A DNA stretch of 64,000 nt from Streptomyces sp. NRRL F-5126 (GTDB lineage: Bacteria > Actinomycetota > Actinomycetes > Streptomycetales > Streptomycetaceae), in contig NZ_JOFZ01000007.1 of NCBI RefSeq assembly GCF_000721265.1, positions 186,001 through 250,000 of the forward strand, read 5' to 3'. Below the pieces are notes generated by a model, which saw only the letters and a program-made list of their open reading frames with translations, was not told the origin of the DNA and did not search any database. The first letter of the stretch is position 1, and each line of letters opens with the position of its first letter. Made by a program: the position numbers and the translations under genes. This document shows, one piece after another, positions 55,962 through 64,000 of this stretch.

Positions 55962-56453
55962 ATGAAATTTGATGCGGTGGATCGGGCTCTGCTGCGCGAG
56001 TTGCAGAACGACGCACGGCAGACCAACCGCGACCTCGCCGCCAAGACCGGCGTCTCGCCCTCCACCTCCCTGGAGAGGGTGCGGCTGCTGCGCGAGCGCG
56101 GCGCCATCACCGGCTATCACGCGGCCGTCGACCTCGACGCCATGGGAAGGCCGGTGCAGGCCCTGATCTCCGTGCGGATCAGGCCGCCGGCCAGACCCGT
56201 CATCGAGGGGTTCAGGAACTGGGCCGCCGGCCTGCCGGAGGTCATCGGCCTCTTCGTCACCTCCGGCACCCACGACTTCCTGCTGCACGTGGCCGTGCCC
56301 GACGTGAACGGCGTCTACGCGTTCGTCATCGACCGGCTCACCGAGCGGCGCGAGGTCGCCGACGTCCAGACGGCGATGGTGTATGAGCACGTCACGCCCG
56401 GCCGGATCGACCCCGCCACCGGCCACGGCGAGGAGCCGCACGCCGGAGGATGA
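55962..56453 (+). CDS. Lrp/AsnC-family regulator
   Basis: A 163-residue regulator. The N-terminal winged helix reads VDRALLRELQNDARQTNRDLAAKTGVSPST and is followed by the RAM ligand-binding domain, with VTSGTHDFLLHVAVPDV typical. It lies divergent to the DUF2000 gene and probably regulates it and itself, responding to an amino acid. The C-terminal 20 residues are charged and flexible. Confidence 0.88.
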   Translation: MKFDAVDRALLRELQNDARQTNRDLAAKTGVSPSTSLERVRLLRERGAITGYHAAVDLDAMGRPVQALISVRIRPPARPVIEGFRNWAAGLPEVIGLFVTSGTHDFLLHVAVPDVNGVYAFVIDRLTERREVADVQTAMVYEHVTPGRIDPATGHGEEPHAGG

Positions 56454-56543
56454 GCCGGCCGGCGCGACCGGTGCGGGACCCGCGTCCGGGCGCTGCGGCT
56501 CCGCCGGGGAGTGCTCGGGGCCGAACGGTGAGAAAGTGGCAGC

Positions 56544-58193
56544 ATGGCCGATGGGGGACCCTCCGGCGGTGCCGTGCCGGACATGCAGATCCCGCCCGTC
56601 CATCCGGTCCGGTCGCGGGCGGGCGGACGCATGGGCAGTTTCGACTGGGACCTGCGCGCCGGCCTGCTCGACCTCGACCCCTCGGCGCTCGCCGTGCTCG
56701 GCCTGAGGCCGGAGGAGTACGACGGCAGGGCCGCCAGCGCCACCCGCCTGATCCCGCCGGACGAGGCCGCGCGCCTGCGTGGGCGGGCGCGCCAGGTGCT
56801 GAAACAGGGGCTGGACGGCTTCGGCGCCTACTACAGGACCAGGGGGCAGGACGGGGTGCTGCGCACGCTGCACTCCCAGGCGCAGATTCGTTTCGACGAC
56901 AAGGGCAGGCCGGCCCGTATCGTCGGCGTCGTCCGGGCGGCGGACACGGTGGCCGAACGGGCGACCATAGGCCGCGACCGTGCGGGCGTCACCGAACGGC
57001 TGACCTCGCTGATGGAACGGGCGGTCTCCGTCGACGACGTCATCGCCGCGCTCAACGACGCGGAAGTGCTGGGCAGCCTGGGTGCCATGGGCGTGATGCT
57101 CGGCATGGTGGGCGGCGGCAGGATGCACCTCGCCGTCCACCCAGGACTCGGCCTCATCCTGCCCGTCCAGGAGCGCTCGCGCCTGGACGAGCCCCTGCCG
57201 ATGGCGGACACCGTCGCGACGGGCACGCCGCGGTTCCTCGGAGAGCCCGGCGAGTACCGCAGGCGGTACCCCAGCATGTGGCCGGGCGCCGACCCCTTCC
57301 CGGTGGGCGCAGGCGCCTACCTTCCGCTCGTAGTCGAGTCCCGGTGCATCGGCGTGCTCGGCGTGCTCTTCCCGGAGCCGCACGTCTTCCCGCAGGAGGA
57401 GCGCGACCTGCTGCTCGCGCTCGTCGGCGGCATCGCCCAGAGCCTGCAGCGAGCCATGCTGCACGGGCAGGAGCACGACTTGGCGGAGAGCCTCCAGCGG
57501 GCGATGCTGCCGCGCGTCATCCCGACCGTGCCGGGCGCGACGGTCGCCGTGCGCTACCGGTCGGCACGGCTCGGCAGGAACGTCGGCGGCGACTGGTACG
57601 ACGTGATAGAGCTGCCCGGCGGGGTGGGCGTGACGGTCGGCGACGTCCAGGGCCACGACACCGAGGCGGCAGCCGTGATGGGGCAGCTGCGCATGGCGCT
57701 GTCCGCGTACGTGGCCGAGGGGCACCCGCCGGCCACGGCGCTCGCCCGTACGTCGACCTTCCTGCGCGAACTGGACACGGATCGCTTCGCGACCTGCACC
57801 TATGTCAAGTGCGACCTGGCTTCCGGCGAGTTGCGCATCGTCCGGGCCGGCCACCTGGACGTCCTCGTGCGGCGCCGCGGCGGCGCGTGCCGGTGGATCG
57901 AATCGGCCGGGGGGCTGCCGCTCGGACTCTCCGCCGAGTTCTCAGGCTCCGGCGCCATCTACCACCCCGTGACGCGAGCGGTGCTCGGCCCGGGCGAGAC
58001 CATGCTGCTGTGCACGGACGGCCTGGTGGAGCTGCCGGGGACCGACCTCGGCAACCGGATGGACGCGCTGAGCGAGGCGATGGCCGCCGGGCCCGCCGAT
58101 GTCGAGCCGCTCGCCGACCACCTCCTCGACATGGCAGCTGCCCAGAAGGGCGGGGACGACATGGCCCTGCTCCTGCTGCGCCGCGACGCCTGA
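56544..58193 (+). CDS. PAS-GAF-PP2C (SpoIIE-type) phosphatase
   Basis: A 549-residue signalling protein. A PAS-like fold covers about residues 25-140 (SFDWDLRAGLLDLDPSALAVLGL), a GAF-like region about 155-300, and an RsbU/SpoIIE-type PP2C phosphatase from about 315 to the end. The catalytic metal motifs VGGDWYDVIEL, VGDVQGHD and LCTDGLVE are present. Such proteins dephosphorylate anti-anti-sigma factors; Streptomyces encodes dozens of them. No sensor-linked sigma genes are adjacent. Confidence 0.9.
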   Translation: MADGGPSGGAVPDMQIPPVHPVRSRAGGRMGSFDWDLRAGLLDLDPSALAVLGLRPEEYDGRAASATRLIPPDEAARLRGRARQVLKQGLDGFGAYYRTRGQDGVLRTLHSQAQIRFDDKGRPARIVGVVRAADTVAERATIGRDRAGVTERLTSLMERAVSVDDVIAALNDAEVLGSLGAMGVMLGMVGGGRMHLAVHPGLGLILPVQERSRLDEPLPMADTVATGTPRFLGEPGEYRRRYPSMWPGADPFPVGAGAYLPLVVESRCIGVLGVLFPEPHVFPQEERDLLLALVGGIAQSLQRAMLHGQEHDLAESLQRAMLPRVIPTVPGATVAVRYRSARLGRNVGGDWYDVIELPGGVGVTVGDVQGHDTEAAAVMGQLRMALSAYVAEGHPPATALARTSTFLRELDTDRFATCTYVKCDLASGELRIVRAGHLDVLVRRRGGACRWIESAGGLPLGLSAEFSGSGAIYHPVTRAVLGPGETMLLCTDGLVELPGTDLGNRMDALSEAMAAGPADVEPLADHLLDMAAAQKGGDDMALLLLRRDA

Positions 58194-58409
58194 GCGGGCG
58201 AAGCCCGCGCCCACCCGTCCTTCCACCTGACGCGCGCCGGGTGACGCGTCGTCACGATGGGGCGGTACGCGGCCGGTACGGTCGAGGCGCGGCACGGTCT
58301 GTTCTTCGCGATGTTCCCCCGCGTCCCTGGATCATTGGCGTGTACACGGCGATGCTGGCGTCTTGACCCCGCCCGTCCACGGGCGACCCGCGAATCCTCA
58401 GGAGAACGT

Positions 58410-61400
58410 GTGGGACCACGTATCGCCGGCCGGTCGGCCGTGCTGTTCGCCACCGTGACCGCGCTGACCGCACTCACCGCGGGGGCCGCCGCACCGGCTC
58501 TCGCCGACGGGGGCGTCGACCCCCGTCCTCGTACGACCGCCGAGATGCTGCGGCCCGTCGCGCCACCGCCCGCCACCGCGGGGAGACCCGACGCGGTGGC
58601 GGGCGCCGGTGCGGGCAGACCCTCGGGTGCGGGCAGACCCTCGGCCGGACCCGACGGCATCGAGACCGCCCGCAGGTCGCGCCCCGTCGCGCCGGGCGTA
58701 CGGCTCACCTCCTTCGACCGGCTCGAGGCCGACAAGTGGCTGCGCGTCGACGCGCTGAACGTCGACCTCGACGGGACGGGAACGCGCAGCGACTACCTCT
58801 CCTCAGGCACGGTCTCCGGACGTGACACGGTGTCGGACATGGCGGCGCGCCACGATCCAGGTCCTGGCCGCCGCACCGTCGCCGCCATCAACGCCGACTT
58901 CTTCGACATCAACGAGACCGGAGCCCCCGAGGGCGAGGGCATCAAGGACGGCGCCGTGGTGCAGTCGCCCAGTGCCGGTCCCTCCGAGGCCCTCGGCTTC
59001 GGGCCCGGCAGCGCGGGCCGCGTCCTCCAGCTCTACTTCGACGGCACGCTGACCCTCCCCTCGGGGAAGACACCGCTCGCGACGTACAACGCGGCCGACA
59101 TCCCCGCCGACTCCATCGGCGTCTACACGCCCGCCTGGGGCACGGCCGACCGCGCCCTGACCGTGAACGCCGCAAACGGCCCGGTGGCGGAGGCGACCGT
59201 ACGCGACGGCAGGGTCGTCTCCGTCGCGGACGAACCCGGCAGCGGCCGCATCCCCGACGGCACGAAGGAACTGGTCGGCCGCGGTAGCGGCGCCACCGCC
59301 CTCGACACGCTCAGGCCCGGGGACCCGGTGTCGCTCTCGTACCGGCCGCGCACCGACTCGGGACCCGTGCCACGGACCGCGGTCTCCGGACGCGAGCCGC
59401 TCGTCGTGGACGGCGTCGCCCAGAACCACGACGGCGAGGGCAACAACACCGCGGCACCGCGCACGGCCGTCGGGTTCTCACGTGACGGCAGCCGTATGCA
59501 GGTCGTCACCGTCGACGGCCGCCAGGCCGACAGCGCGGGAATCACCCTCACCGAGCTCGGCACACTCATGAAGAAGGCCGGCTCGTACAGTGCGCTCAAC
59601 CTGGACGGCGGCGGCTCCTCGACGCTCGTGACCCGCACGCCCGGCAGCGACGCCCTGCACGTCGACAACAGCCCGTCGGACGGCAGCGAGCGCGCGGTCG
59701 CCAACGCCCTCGCGCTGACCGCACCCGACGGCAGCGGGCGCCTGAAGGGCTTCTGGGTCACCACCCGCACGCCCGCCGCGGACGCGCCGACCGCCGACCC
59801 GGTCGCCGGCGGCCACCCGGAACGCGTCTTCCCCGGCCTCACCAGGCAGCTGACCGCCGCCGGGTACGACGAGACCTACGGCCCCGCCGCCGGCACGCCC
59901 CACTGGCGCACGGACGACAGGTCCGTCGGCCGCGTGGACCGGAACGGGCTGTTCACCGCAGTCTCCGGTGGCACGACGCGCGTGCGCGCCGCGCACGGCC
60001 CCGCGAGCGGCGCCACGACGCTCCAGGTGCTCGACCGGCTCACCACGCTCGAACCGACGACGCGCCGTGTCGGGCTCGCCGACGCCTCCGCCACCGGCAC
60101 GTTCGGCCTCGTCGGCCTCGACGCCCATGGCGACAGCGCACCGATCGCACCGCGGGACGTGACGCTCGGCTACGACCACGCCCGCTTCACCGTCACCGGT
60201 GACGGCAAGGGCTCCTTCACCGTCACGGCACGCCCGGGCGCCGGCGGTGGCCGGATCACCGCGAGCGCCGGCGGTGTGCGAACGGTGCTCGCCGTCAGCG
60301 TCGGCCTCGAGCAGCGGCAGGTGGCGTCCTTCGACGACGCGGCGTCCTGGACGTTCAGCCAGGCGCGCGCGAGCGGCTCCGTCGCCGCCGCACCGGACGG
60401 GCACACCGGTACGGCACTCGCCATGAGCTACGACTTCACCGGATCAACGGCGACGCGCGCCGCGTACGCCGACCCGCCGGCACCGATCCCGGTGCCGGGC
60501 GAGCCGCAGTCCTTCACCCTCTGGATCAAGGGCGACGGGCACGGGGCCTGGCCCACCCTGCACCTCAAGGACGCCGCGGGCACCGACCAGTTGCTGCGCG
60601 GTCCGTTCATCACCTGGACCGGCTGGAAGCAGGTGACCTTCACCGTCCCCACGGGCGTGGCGATGCCCGTCAGCGTGTACCGCTTCTACCTCGCGGAGAC
60701 CGACGCGACGAAGTCGTACACCGGATCGGTGGAGATCGACGACCTCGCCGCGCAGGTGCCGCCGGCCGTCGCCCTGCCCGCGGCGCCGCCCCGCACCGAC
60801 CCGTTGATCAGCACCGCGGCGGACACGCGGGGGAGGGACTGGCGGTTCGCGGTGATGTCGGACGCCCAGTTCGTGGCGGCCGCGCCCGACAGCGACATCG
60901 TCACGCAGGCCCGGCGCACCCTGCGCGAGATCAGGGCCGCGAGACCCGACTTCGTCGTCATCGACGGCGACCTGGTGGACGAGGGGTCACCCGCCGACCT
61001 GGCGTTCGCGCACCGGGTGCTCGACGAGGAACTGGGCGACGCGGTCCCCTGGTACTACGTGCCGGGCAACCACGAGGTGATGGGCGGTTCGATCGCCGAC
61101 TTCACGGCCGAGTTCGGCCCGGCACACCGGGTGTTCGACCACAAGGGCACACGCTTCATCACACTGGACACGTCGAGCCTGACCCTGCGGGGCGGCGGCA
61201 TCGGCCAGATCGAGCAGCTCCGGGAGCAGCTTGACGAGGCGGCGGCGGACGACCGGGTCGGCTCCGTGATGGTGATCGAGCACGTACCGCCGCGCGACCC
61301 GACGCCGCAGAAGGGCAGCCGACTCGCCGACCGCAAGGAGGCGGCGATGCTCGAAGAGTGGCTCGCGGACTTCCAGCACCGCACGGGCAAGGGCGCAGCC

Positions 61401-61886
61401 TTCGTCGGCGGTCATGTCGGGGTGTTCGACGCCTCGCACGTCGACGGCGTCCCCTACCTGATCAACGGCAACTCGGGCAAGGCCCCAGCGGCGCCCGCCG
61501 ATCAGGGCGGATTCACCGGCTGGTCGCTGGTGGGAGTCGACCACGTCGCGCCTTCCGCGCGGCGTGCGGCGCGGAAGGCGCCGTGGCGCGGCGGACCCGA
61601 CTGGCTCTCGGTGCAGACCCGGCCGCGCACGGACGCGCTGACACTCTCGGCGCCCTCGTCGCTCCCGGTGGGCGGCGAGGCACGGGTGACGGCCACCGTG
61701 TCGCAGGGCACACTCACGGTGCCGGTGGCGTTCCCGGTGAGCGCTGACTGGCGGGTCACGGGGCCGGCGGCGTACGACCCGGCACGCTCCACGCTGACGG
61801 CGCGCGGCAGGCCCGGCGCGGTCCGGCTCTCCGTGACCGTGGGCGGCGTGACGCGTGAGGCGGTGATCCACGTGACGCGCCGGTAG
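58410..61886 (+). CDS. Secreted phosphodiester glycosidase / metallophosphoesterase
   Basis: A 1158-residue exported protein. The signal peptide (about residues 1-33) ends APALA. A phosphodiester-glycosidase (NAGPA-type) domain follows, with VAAINADFFDINETG near residue 157 and the hallmark NLDGGGSSTLV near 395. Next come an Ig-like domain (about 470-610), a carbohydrate-binding-like beta domain (620-785), a calcineurin-type phosphoesterase (SDAQF near 816, GDLVD 852, GNHE 885, EHVP 957, GGHVG 1000) and a C-terminal Ig-like domain. In two phosphoesterase motifs the usual His is replaced. It probably acts on sugar-phosphate polymers of the wall. Confidence 0.85.
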   Translation: MGPRIAGRSAVLFATVTALTALTAGAAAPALADGGVDPRPRTTAEMLRPVAPPPATAGRPDAVAGAGAGRPSGAGRPSAGPDGIETARRSRPVAPGVRLTSFDRLEADKWLRVDALNVDLDGTGTRSDYLSSGTVSGRDTVSDMAARHDPGPGRRTVAAINADFFDINETGAPEGEGIKDGAVVQSPSAGPSEALGFGPGSAGRVLQLYFDGTLTLPSGKTPLATYNAADIPADSIGVYTPAWGTADRALTVNAANGPVAEATVRDGRVVSVADEPGSGRIPDGTKELVGRGSGATALDTLRPGDPVSLSYRPRTDSGPVPRTAVSGREPLVVDGVAQNHDGEGNNTAAPRTAVGFSRDGSRMQVVTVDGRQADSAGITLTELGTLMKKAGSYSALNLDGGGSSTLVTRTPGSDALHVDNSPSDGSERAVANALALTAPDGSGRLKGFWVTTRTPAADAPTADPVAGGHPERVFPGLTRQLTAAGYDETYGPAAGTPHWRTDDRSVGRVDRNGLFTAVSGGTTRVRAAHGPASGATTLQVLDRLTTLEPTTRRVGLADASATGTFGLVGLDAHGDSAPIAPRDVTLGYDHARFTVTGDGKGSFTVTARPGAGGGRITASAGGVRTVLAVSVGLEQRQVASFDDAASWTFSQARASGSVAAAPDGHTGTALAMSYDFTGSTATRAAYADPPAPIPVPGEPQSFTLWIKGDGHGAWPTLHLKDAAGTDQLLRGPFITWTGWKQVTFTVPTGVAMPVSVYRFYLAETDATKSYTGSVEIDDLAAQVPPAVALPAAPPRTDPLISTAADTRGRDWRFAVMSDAQFVAAAPDSDIVTQARRTLREIRAARPDFVVIDGDLVDEGSPADLAFAHRVLDEELGDAVPWYYVPGNHEVMGGSIADFTAEFGPAHRVFDHKGTRFITLDTSSLTLRGGGIGQIEQLREQLDEAAADDRVGSVMVIEHVPPRDPTPQKGSRLADRKEAAMLEEWLADFQHRTGKGAAFVGGHVGVFDASHVDGVPYLINGNSGKAPAAPADQGGFTGWSLVGVDHVAPSARRAARKAPWRGGPDWLSVQTRPRTDALTLSAPSSLPVGGEARVTATVSQGTLTVPVAFPVSADWRVTGPAAYDPARSTLTARGRPGAVRLSVTVGGVTREAVIHVTRR
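58608..58643 (+). repeat. Two tandem 18-bp units
   Basis: The 18-bp sequence GGTGCGGGCAGACCCTCG occurs twice head to tail, encoding GAGRPS twice in the linker after the signal peptide of the phosphodiester glycosidase. It is a recent in-frame duplication. Confidence 0.7.
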
Positions 61887-61896
61887 GGCAACGGGG

Positions 61897-61931
61897 CGGC
61901 CGGCGGGGTACGCACCGTTCGGGGCCGGCCG
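61897..61931. terminator. Hairpin between convergent genes
   Basis: A perfect 8-bp stem CGGCCGGC/GCCGGCCG with a 19-nt loop, 10 bases after the phosphodiester glycosidase stop and before the end of the convergent GNAT gene. Confidence 0.5.
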
Positions 61932-61960
61932 GCCGCACCGTCCACAGGCCCGGCCGCTCG

Positions 61961-62593
61961 TCAGGCCGCGATGCCGGTGGACCGCCCCAGGTACGTCAGC
62001 GGGCCGGGGTCCGGCACGTCGAGTTCGCGGAACCCCAGCCGGTCGTAGAACGCGCGTGCGGCCGTGTTCGCGGTCACCATCGACAGGTGCACCGCCCCGA
62101 CGCCCCGCGCGTGCAGCGCGGCGAGGAACGTGTGCATCAGCGCCCGCCCGTGCCCCTTGCGCTGCCAGCCGGGCAACAGGTCGATGTGCAGGTGCGCCGG
62201 ATGGTCCGCGAGCTCGGGGACCACCATGCGCTCCGGCGTGTGGAGCAGGAGGGCCATCTCCTCGCCGGGTGTGACGGGTGGTGCGGACGGTGAGGGGTAG
62301 CGCTCAGCGACCCGCGGCAGCCACCGTTCGCGGAAGGCGCGGACGAACCCGGCCGTGTCGCCCGTCCCGAGTACGTAGCCGACGGCCCGGCCGGTCCCGT
62401 CGTCGAGTACGAAGGCCAGGCCGGGTTCCAACTCGGCGTACGGTTCGGCGAAGATCGCGGGCAGCACGCCGGGGTCCTGGTACAGGTGCCGGGCGTCCCC
62501 GCCCTCGTGTGCGGTGCGCACGCAGATGTCGGCGAGCGCGTCACGGTCTCCGGGACGGTACGGGCGGACGGCGGCGGATGCGGAAGACGGCAT
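61961..62593 (-). CDS. GNAT acetyltransferase, OGA-type
   Basis: A 210-residue acetyltransferase. Motif A appears as LPGWQRKGHGRALMHTFL, and AFYDRLGFRELD follows. The N-terminus RPYRPGDRDALADICVRTAHEGGDARHLYQD resembles the bacterial relatives of the acetyltransferase-like domain of human O-GlcNAcase, which are often beside amino-sugar genes. A perfect LacI-type palindrome lies 18-35 bp before the ATG, so expression is sugar-controlled. The acceptor is unknown. Confidence 0.85.
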   Translation of the reverse strand: MPSSASAAVRPYRPGDRDALADICVRTAHEGGDARHLYQDPGVLPAIFAEPYAELEPGLAFVLDDGTGRAVGYVLGTGDTAGFVRAFRERWLPRVAERYPSPSAPPVTPGEEMALLLHTPERMVVPELADHPAHLHIDLLPGWQRKGHGRALMHTFLAALHARGVGAVHLSMVTANTAARAFYDRLGFRELDVPDPGPLTYLGRSTGIAA

Positions 62594-62610
62594 GGGCGCA
62601 TTCTGGCGGC

Positions 62611-62628
62611 TGTGAGAGCGCTCTCACA
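62611..62628. promoter_or_regulatory. Perfect LacI-type operator before the GNAT gene
   Basis: TGTGAGAGCGCTCTCACA is an exact 18-bp palindrome centred on GCGC, the classic LacI/CRE form used by cellobiose- and chitobiose-type repressors in Streptomyces. It overlaps the position where the GNAT ribosome site or transcription start should be. Confidence 0.75.
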
Positions 62629-62674
62629 AGCATGTGTCATGTCTCCCGCAGCGCCGGTCTCGTCTTCCCGCCGC

Positions 62675-63112
62675 CTAGCCGCGGGGCGGAATGGCCGCCG
62701 TGTCGAGGAAGAACGCGTCGATGTCCTGTACGGAGCGCATGAACTCGTCCAGGTTCATCGGCTTCGTCACGTAGGCGTTCGCGTGCTGGCGGTAAGCGTC
62801 CTCGATGTCGTCGGGAGCAGACGACGTGGTCAGCACCACGACCGGGATGGAGCCCAGATCGCTGTCGTCCTTCAGCACGGCGAGCAGCTCGCGCCCGTTC
62901 ATACGGGGCATGTTGAGGTCGAGCACGATCAGGTCGGGGCGGTCCTTCGAGGGATCGCGCAGGTGCTCGAGCGCGGCGACGCCGTCCGTCACGTGCGCGA
63001 TGTCGCGGGCCGTGCTGCGTTCGACCAGCGCGTCCTCGATCAGCAGCGCGTCCGCGGGGTCGTCCTCCACCAGCAGGAGGCTGTACGTACGGTCGTCGCT
63101 GAGAGTGTTCAC
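62675..63112 (-). CDS. CheY-like response regulator
   Basis: A 145-residue single receiver domain without an output domain. The acidic pocket VEDDPADALLIEDAL, phospho-acceptor Asp65 (LIVLDLNMPRMNG), Thr95 and Lys117 (YVTKPMNLDEF) are all present. It belongs to the phytochrome-associated Rcp1-like type that usually partners a separate histidine kinase; none is adjacent. The GTG at 63112 has GGAG 9 bases upstream. Confidence 0.9.
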   Translation of the reverse strand: MNTLSDDRTYSLLLVEDDPADALLIEDALVERSTARDIAHVTDGVAALEHLRDPSKDRPDLIVLDLNMPRMNGRELLAVLKDDSDLGSIPVVVLTTSSAPDDIEDAYRQHANAYVTKPMNLDEFMRSVQDIDAFFLDTAAIPPRG

Positions 63113-63315
63113 GGCGGTCTGCTCCTGCGCTGGAAAGTGGGGGAGGCACGAGGGCAGCCGTGCGCGGTCCTGAACCCACAGCCTATGCCGTGCCGACCCG
63201 CACGCCAACAGCCTCCGCCGCCCGACCGGGTGGGCAGGGGACACGGGGCGTCCGCTCCGCGCCGACCCGGCACTCCGGCGCGAGGATGGGACAGGGGCGG
63301 CGACGCGGAGGAGAC

Positions 63316-64000
63316 ATGCCGATGAGAACGACCGGCGACATGCGGTGGCAGCCGGGCGCGGTGAGTGTCGAACGCCTCGACGCCGTCGCCTACGCGATCC
63401 CCACCGGCGACGGCCCCGGTGCGGAGGGACACGGGAAGGCGACGACGGTGATCGTCGTCGAGGCGTCGGCCGGGAAGGCCACCGGGATCGGCTGGACCTA
63501 CGGGCCCGCCGCCGCGGCCCGCGTGGTCACCGGCCTGCTGGCTCCCGCAGTGACCGGGCGGTGCGTCAACGACGTGCCCGCGGCCCATCTGGCCATGGGC
63601 CGCGCCCTCCGGGAGGCCGGCGGTGGCGGTCTCGCGGCCGGGGCGCTCTCCGCTGCCGATATCGCCCTGTGGGATCTGAAGGCTCGCGTGGCGGGCCTGC
63701 CGCTCACCGCTCTGCTCGGCGCGGCGGTGCCCGGCGTTCCGGTCTACGGCAGCGGCGGCCCCGTGCACCAGGGCCAGGCCGGTATGGAACGGGAACTGCG
63801 CGGCTGGGTCGAGGAGCGGTCCATCCCGCGCGTCAAGATCGAGATCGGTGAGAGTGCGGGCCGGGCGCCGCAGCGCGACCTCGACCGTGTCCACGTGGCA
63901 CGCGAGGTCATCGGGCCCGTGCCGGAGCTGTACGTCGACGCCGGAGGGGGCTACAGCGTCAAACAGGCCGTGAGGATCGCGGAGGCGTTCGCCGACGACG
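63316..64000 (+). CDS. Enolase-superfamily (mandelate racemase/muconate lactonizing) enzyme, 5' part
   Basis: The first 228 codons of an enzyme running past the window. The N-terminal capping domain (VSVERLDAVAYAIPTGDGP) is followed by the barrel start SAADIALWDLKARVAGLPLTALLG, then the RVKIEIGES segment with the catalytic lysine and LYVDAGGGYS with the first metal-binding aspartate. It would be an acid-sugar dehydratase, epimerase or racemase. The ATG at 63316 sits 4 nt after GGAGG; the ATG at 63322 is an alternative. It is divergent from the response regulator. Confidence 0.8.
   Translation, partial: MPMRTTGDMRWQPGAVSVERLDAVAYAIPTGDGPGAEGHGKATTVIVVEASAGKATGIGWTYGPAAAARVVTGLLAPAVTGRCVNDVPAAHLAMGRALREAGGGGLAAGALSAADIALWDLKARVAGLPLTALLGAAVPGVPVYGSGGPVHQGQAGMERELRGWVEERSIPRVKIEIGESAGRAPQRDLDRVHVAREVIGPVPELYVDAGGGYSVKQAVRIAEAFADD

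Overview
The window is chromosomal DNA from a high-GC actinomycete, almost certainly a Streptomyces or close relative. The G/C-biased third codon positions, GTG and TTG starts with GGAGG ribosome sites, a chaplin, a MelC1/MelC2 tyrosinase pair, a roadblock/LC7 protein, a PAS-GAF-PP2C phosphatase and DUF5133/DUF6397-type proteins all point there. It carries about 61 protein genes (two cut by the window edges), one clearly decayed gene and several regulatory sites. I saw no rRNA, tRNA, CRISPR array, insertion sequence or phage genes. No gene is located by comparison with a named strain; everything is read from the sequence itself.

Layout. 1-8.7 kb: end of an APC permease, an orphan osmolyte-type ABC ATPase, a PIG-L deacetylase, a small DUF5133-like protein, a quinone oxidoreductase/acyl-CoA dehydrogenase trio, an Smr-domain protein and an L,D-transpeptidase. 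8.9-15.3 kb: a self-contained sugar locus, with a GH2 glycosidase divergent from a LacI repressor, followed by a three-gene sugar ABC importer; a matching palindrome (TTGCATCGATGCAA) precedes both transcription units. 15.3-16.3 kb: sigma factor with an anti-sigma-like zinc protein. 16.4-23.2 kb: a GT-C-like membrane protein divergent from a six-gene run (molybdenum oxidoreductase fused to a cytochrome-b-like domain, membrane protein, sugar-nucleotide epimerase, GT2, DUF2064, methyltransferase), the best candidate for an undescribed pathway. 23.2-28.5 kb: ABC-F protein, MFS exporter, and an NsrR/Hmp nitric-oxide module with a clear operator. 28.6-36.3 kb: a sulfite-oxidase-family pseudogene, then FAD monooxygenase, GMC (choline-type) oxidase, APC permease, aldehyde dehydrogenase and formamidase, all on the minus strand. 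36.6-43 kb: desaturase and assorted housekeeping or small genes. 43-53.3 kb: an L-rhamnose locus: isomerase, ABC importer, mutarotase, a second isomerase-like enzyme, and two closely similar LacI regulators at its two ends. 53.4-55.9 kb: tyrosinase operon, chaplin with a His-rich tail, DUF2000. 56-64 kb: AsnC/Lrp regulator, PP2C phosphatase, a 1158-residue secreted phosphodiester glycosidase/phosphoesterase, a GNAT enzyme under a perfect LacI-type palindrome, a response regulator and the start of an enolase-superfamily enzyme.

How the parts work together. Two LacI-regulated sugar uptake systems can be read down to their promoters: in the rhamnose divergent region both promoters have 17-nt spacers and an operator just past the predicted transcription start. 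The NO module pairs a cysteine-bearing Rrf2 repressor with an operator in front of the NO dioxygenase gene. The minus-strand 29-36 kb set reads as uptake and stepwise oxidation of a choline-like amine alcohol. Perfect hairpins mark most convergent gene ends.
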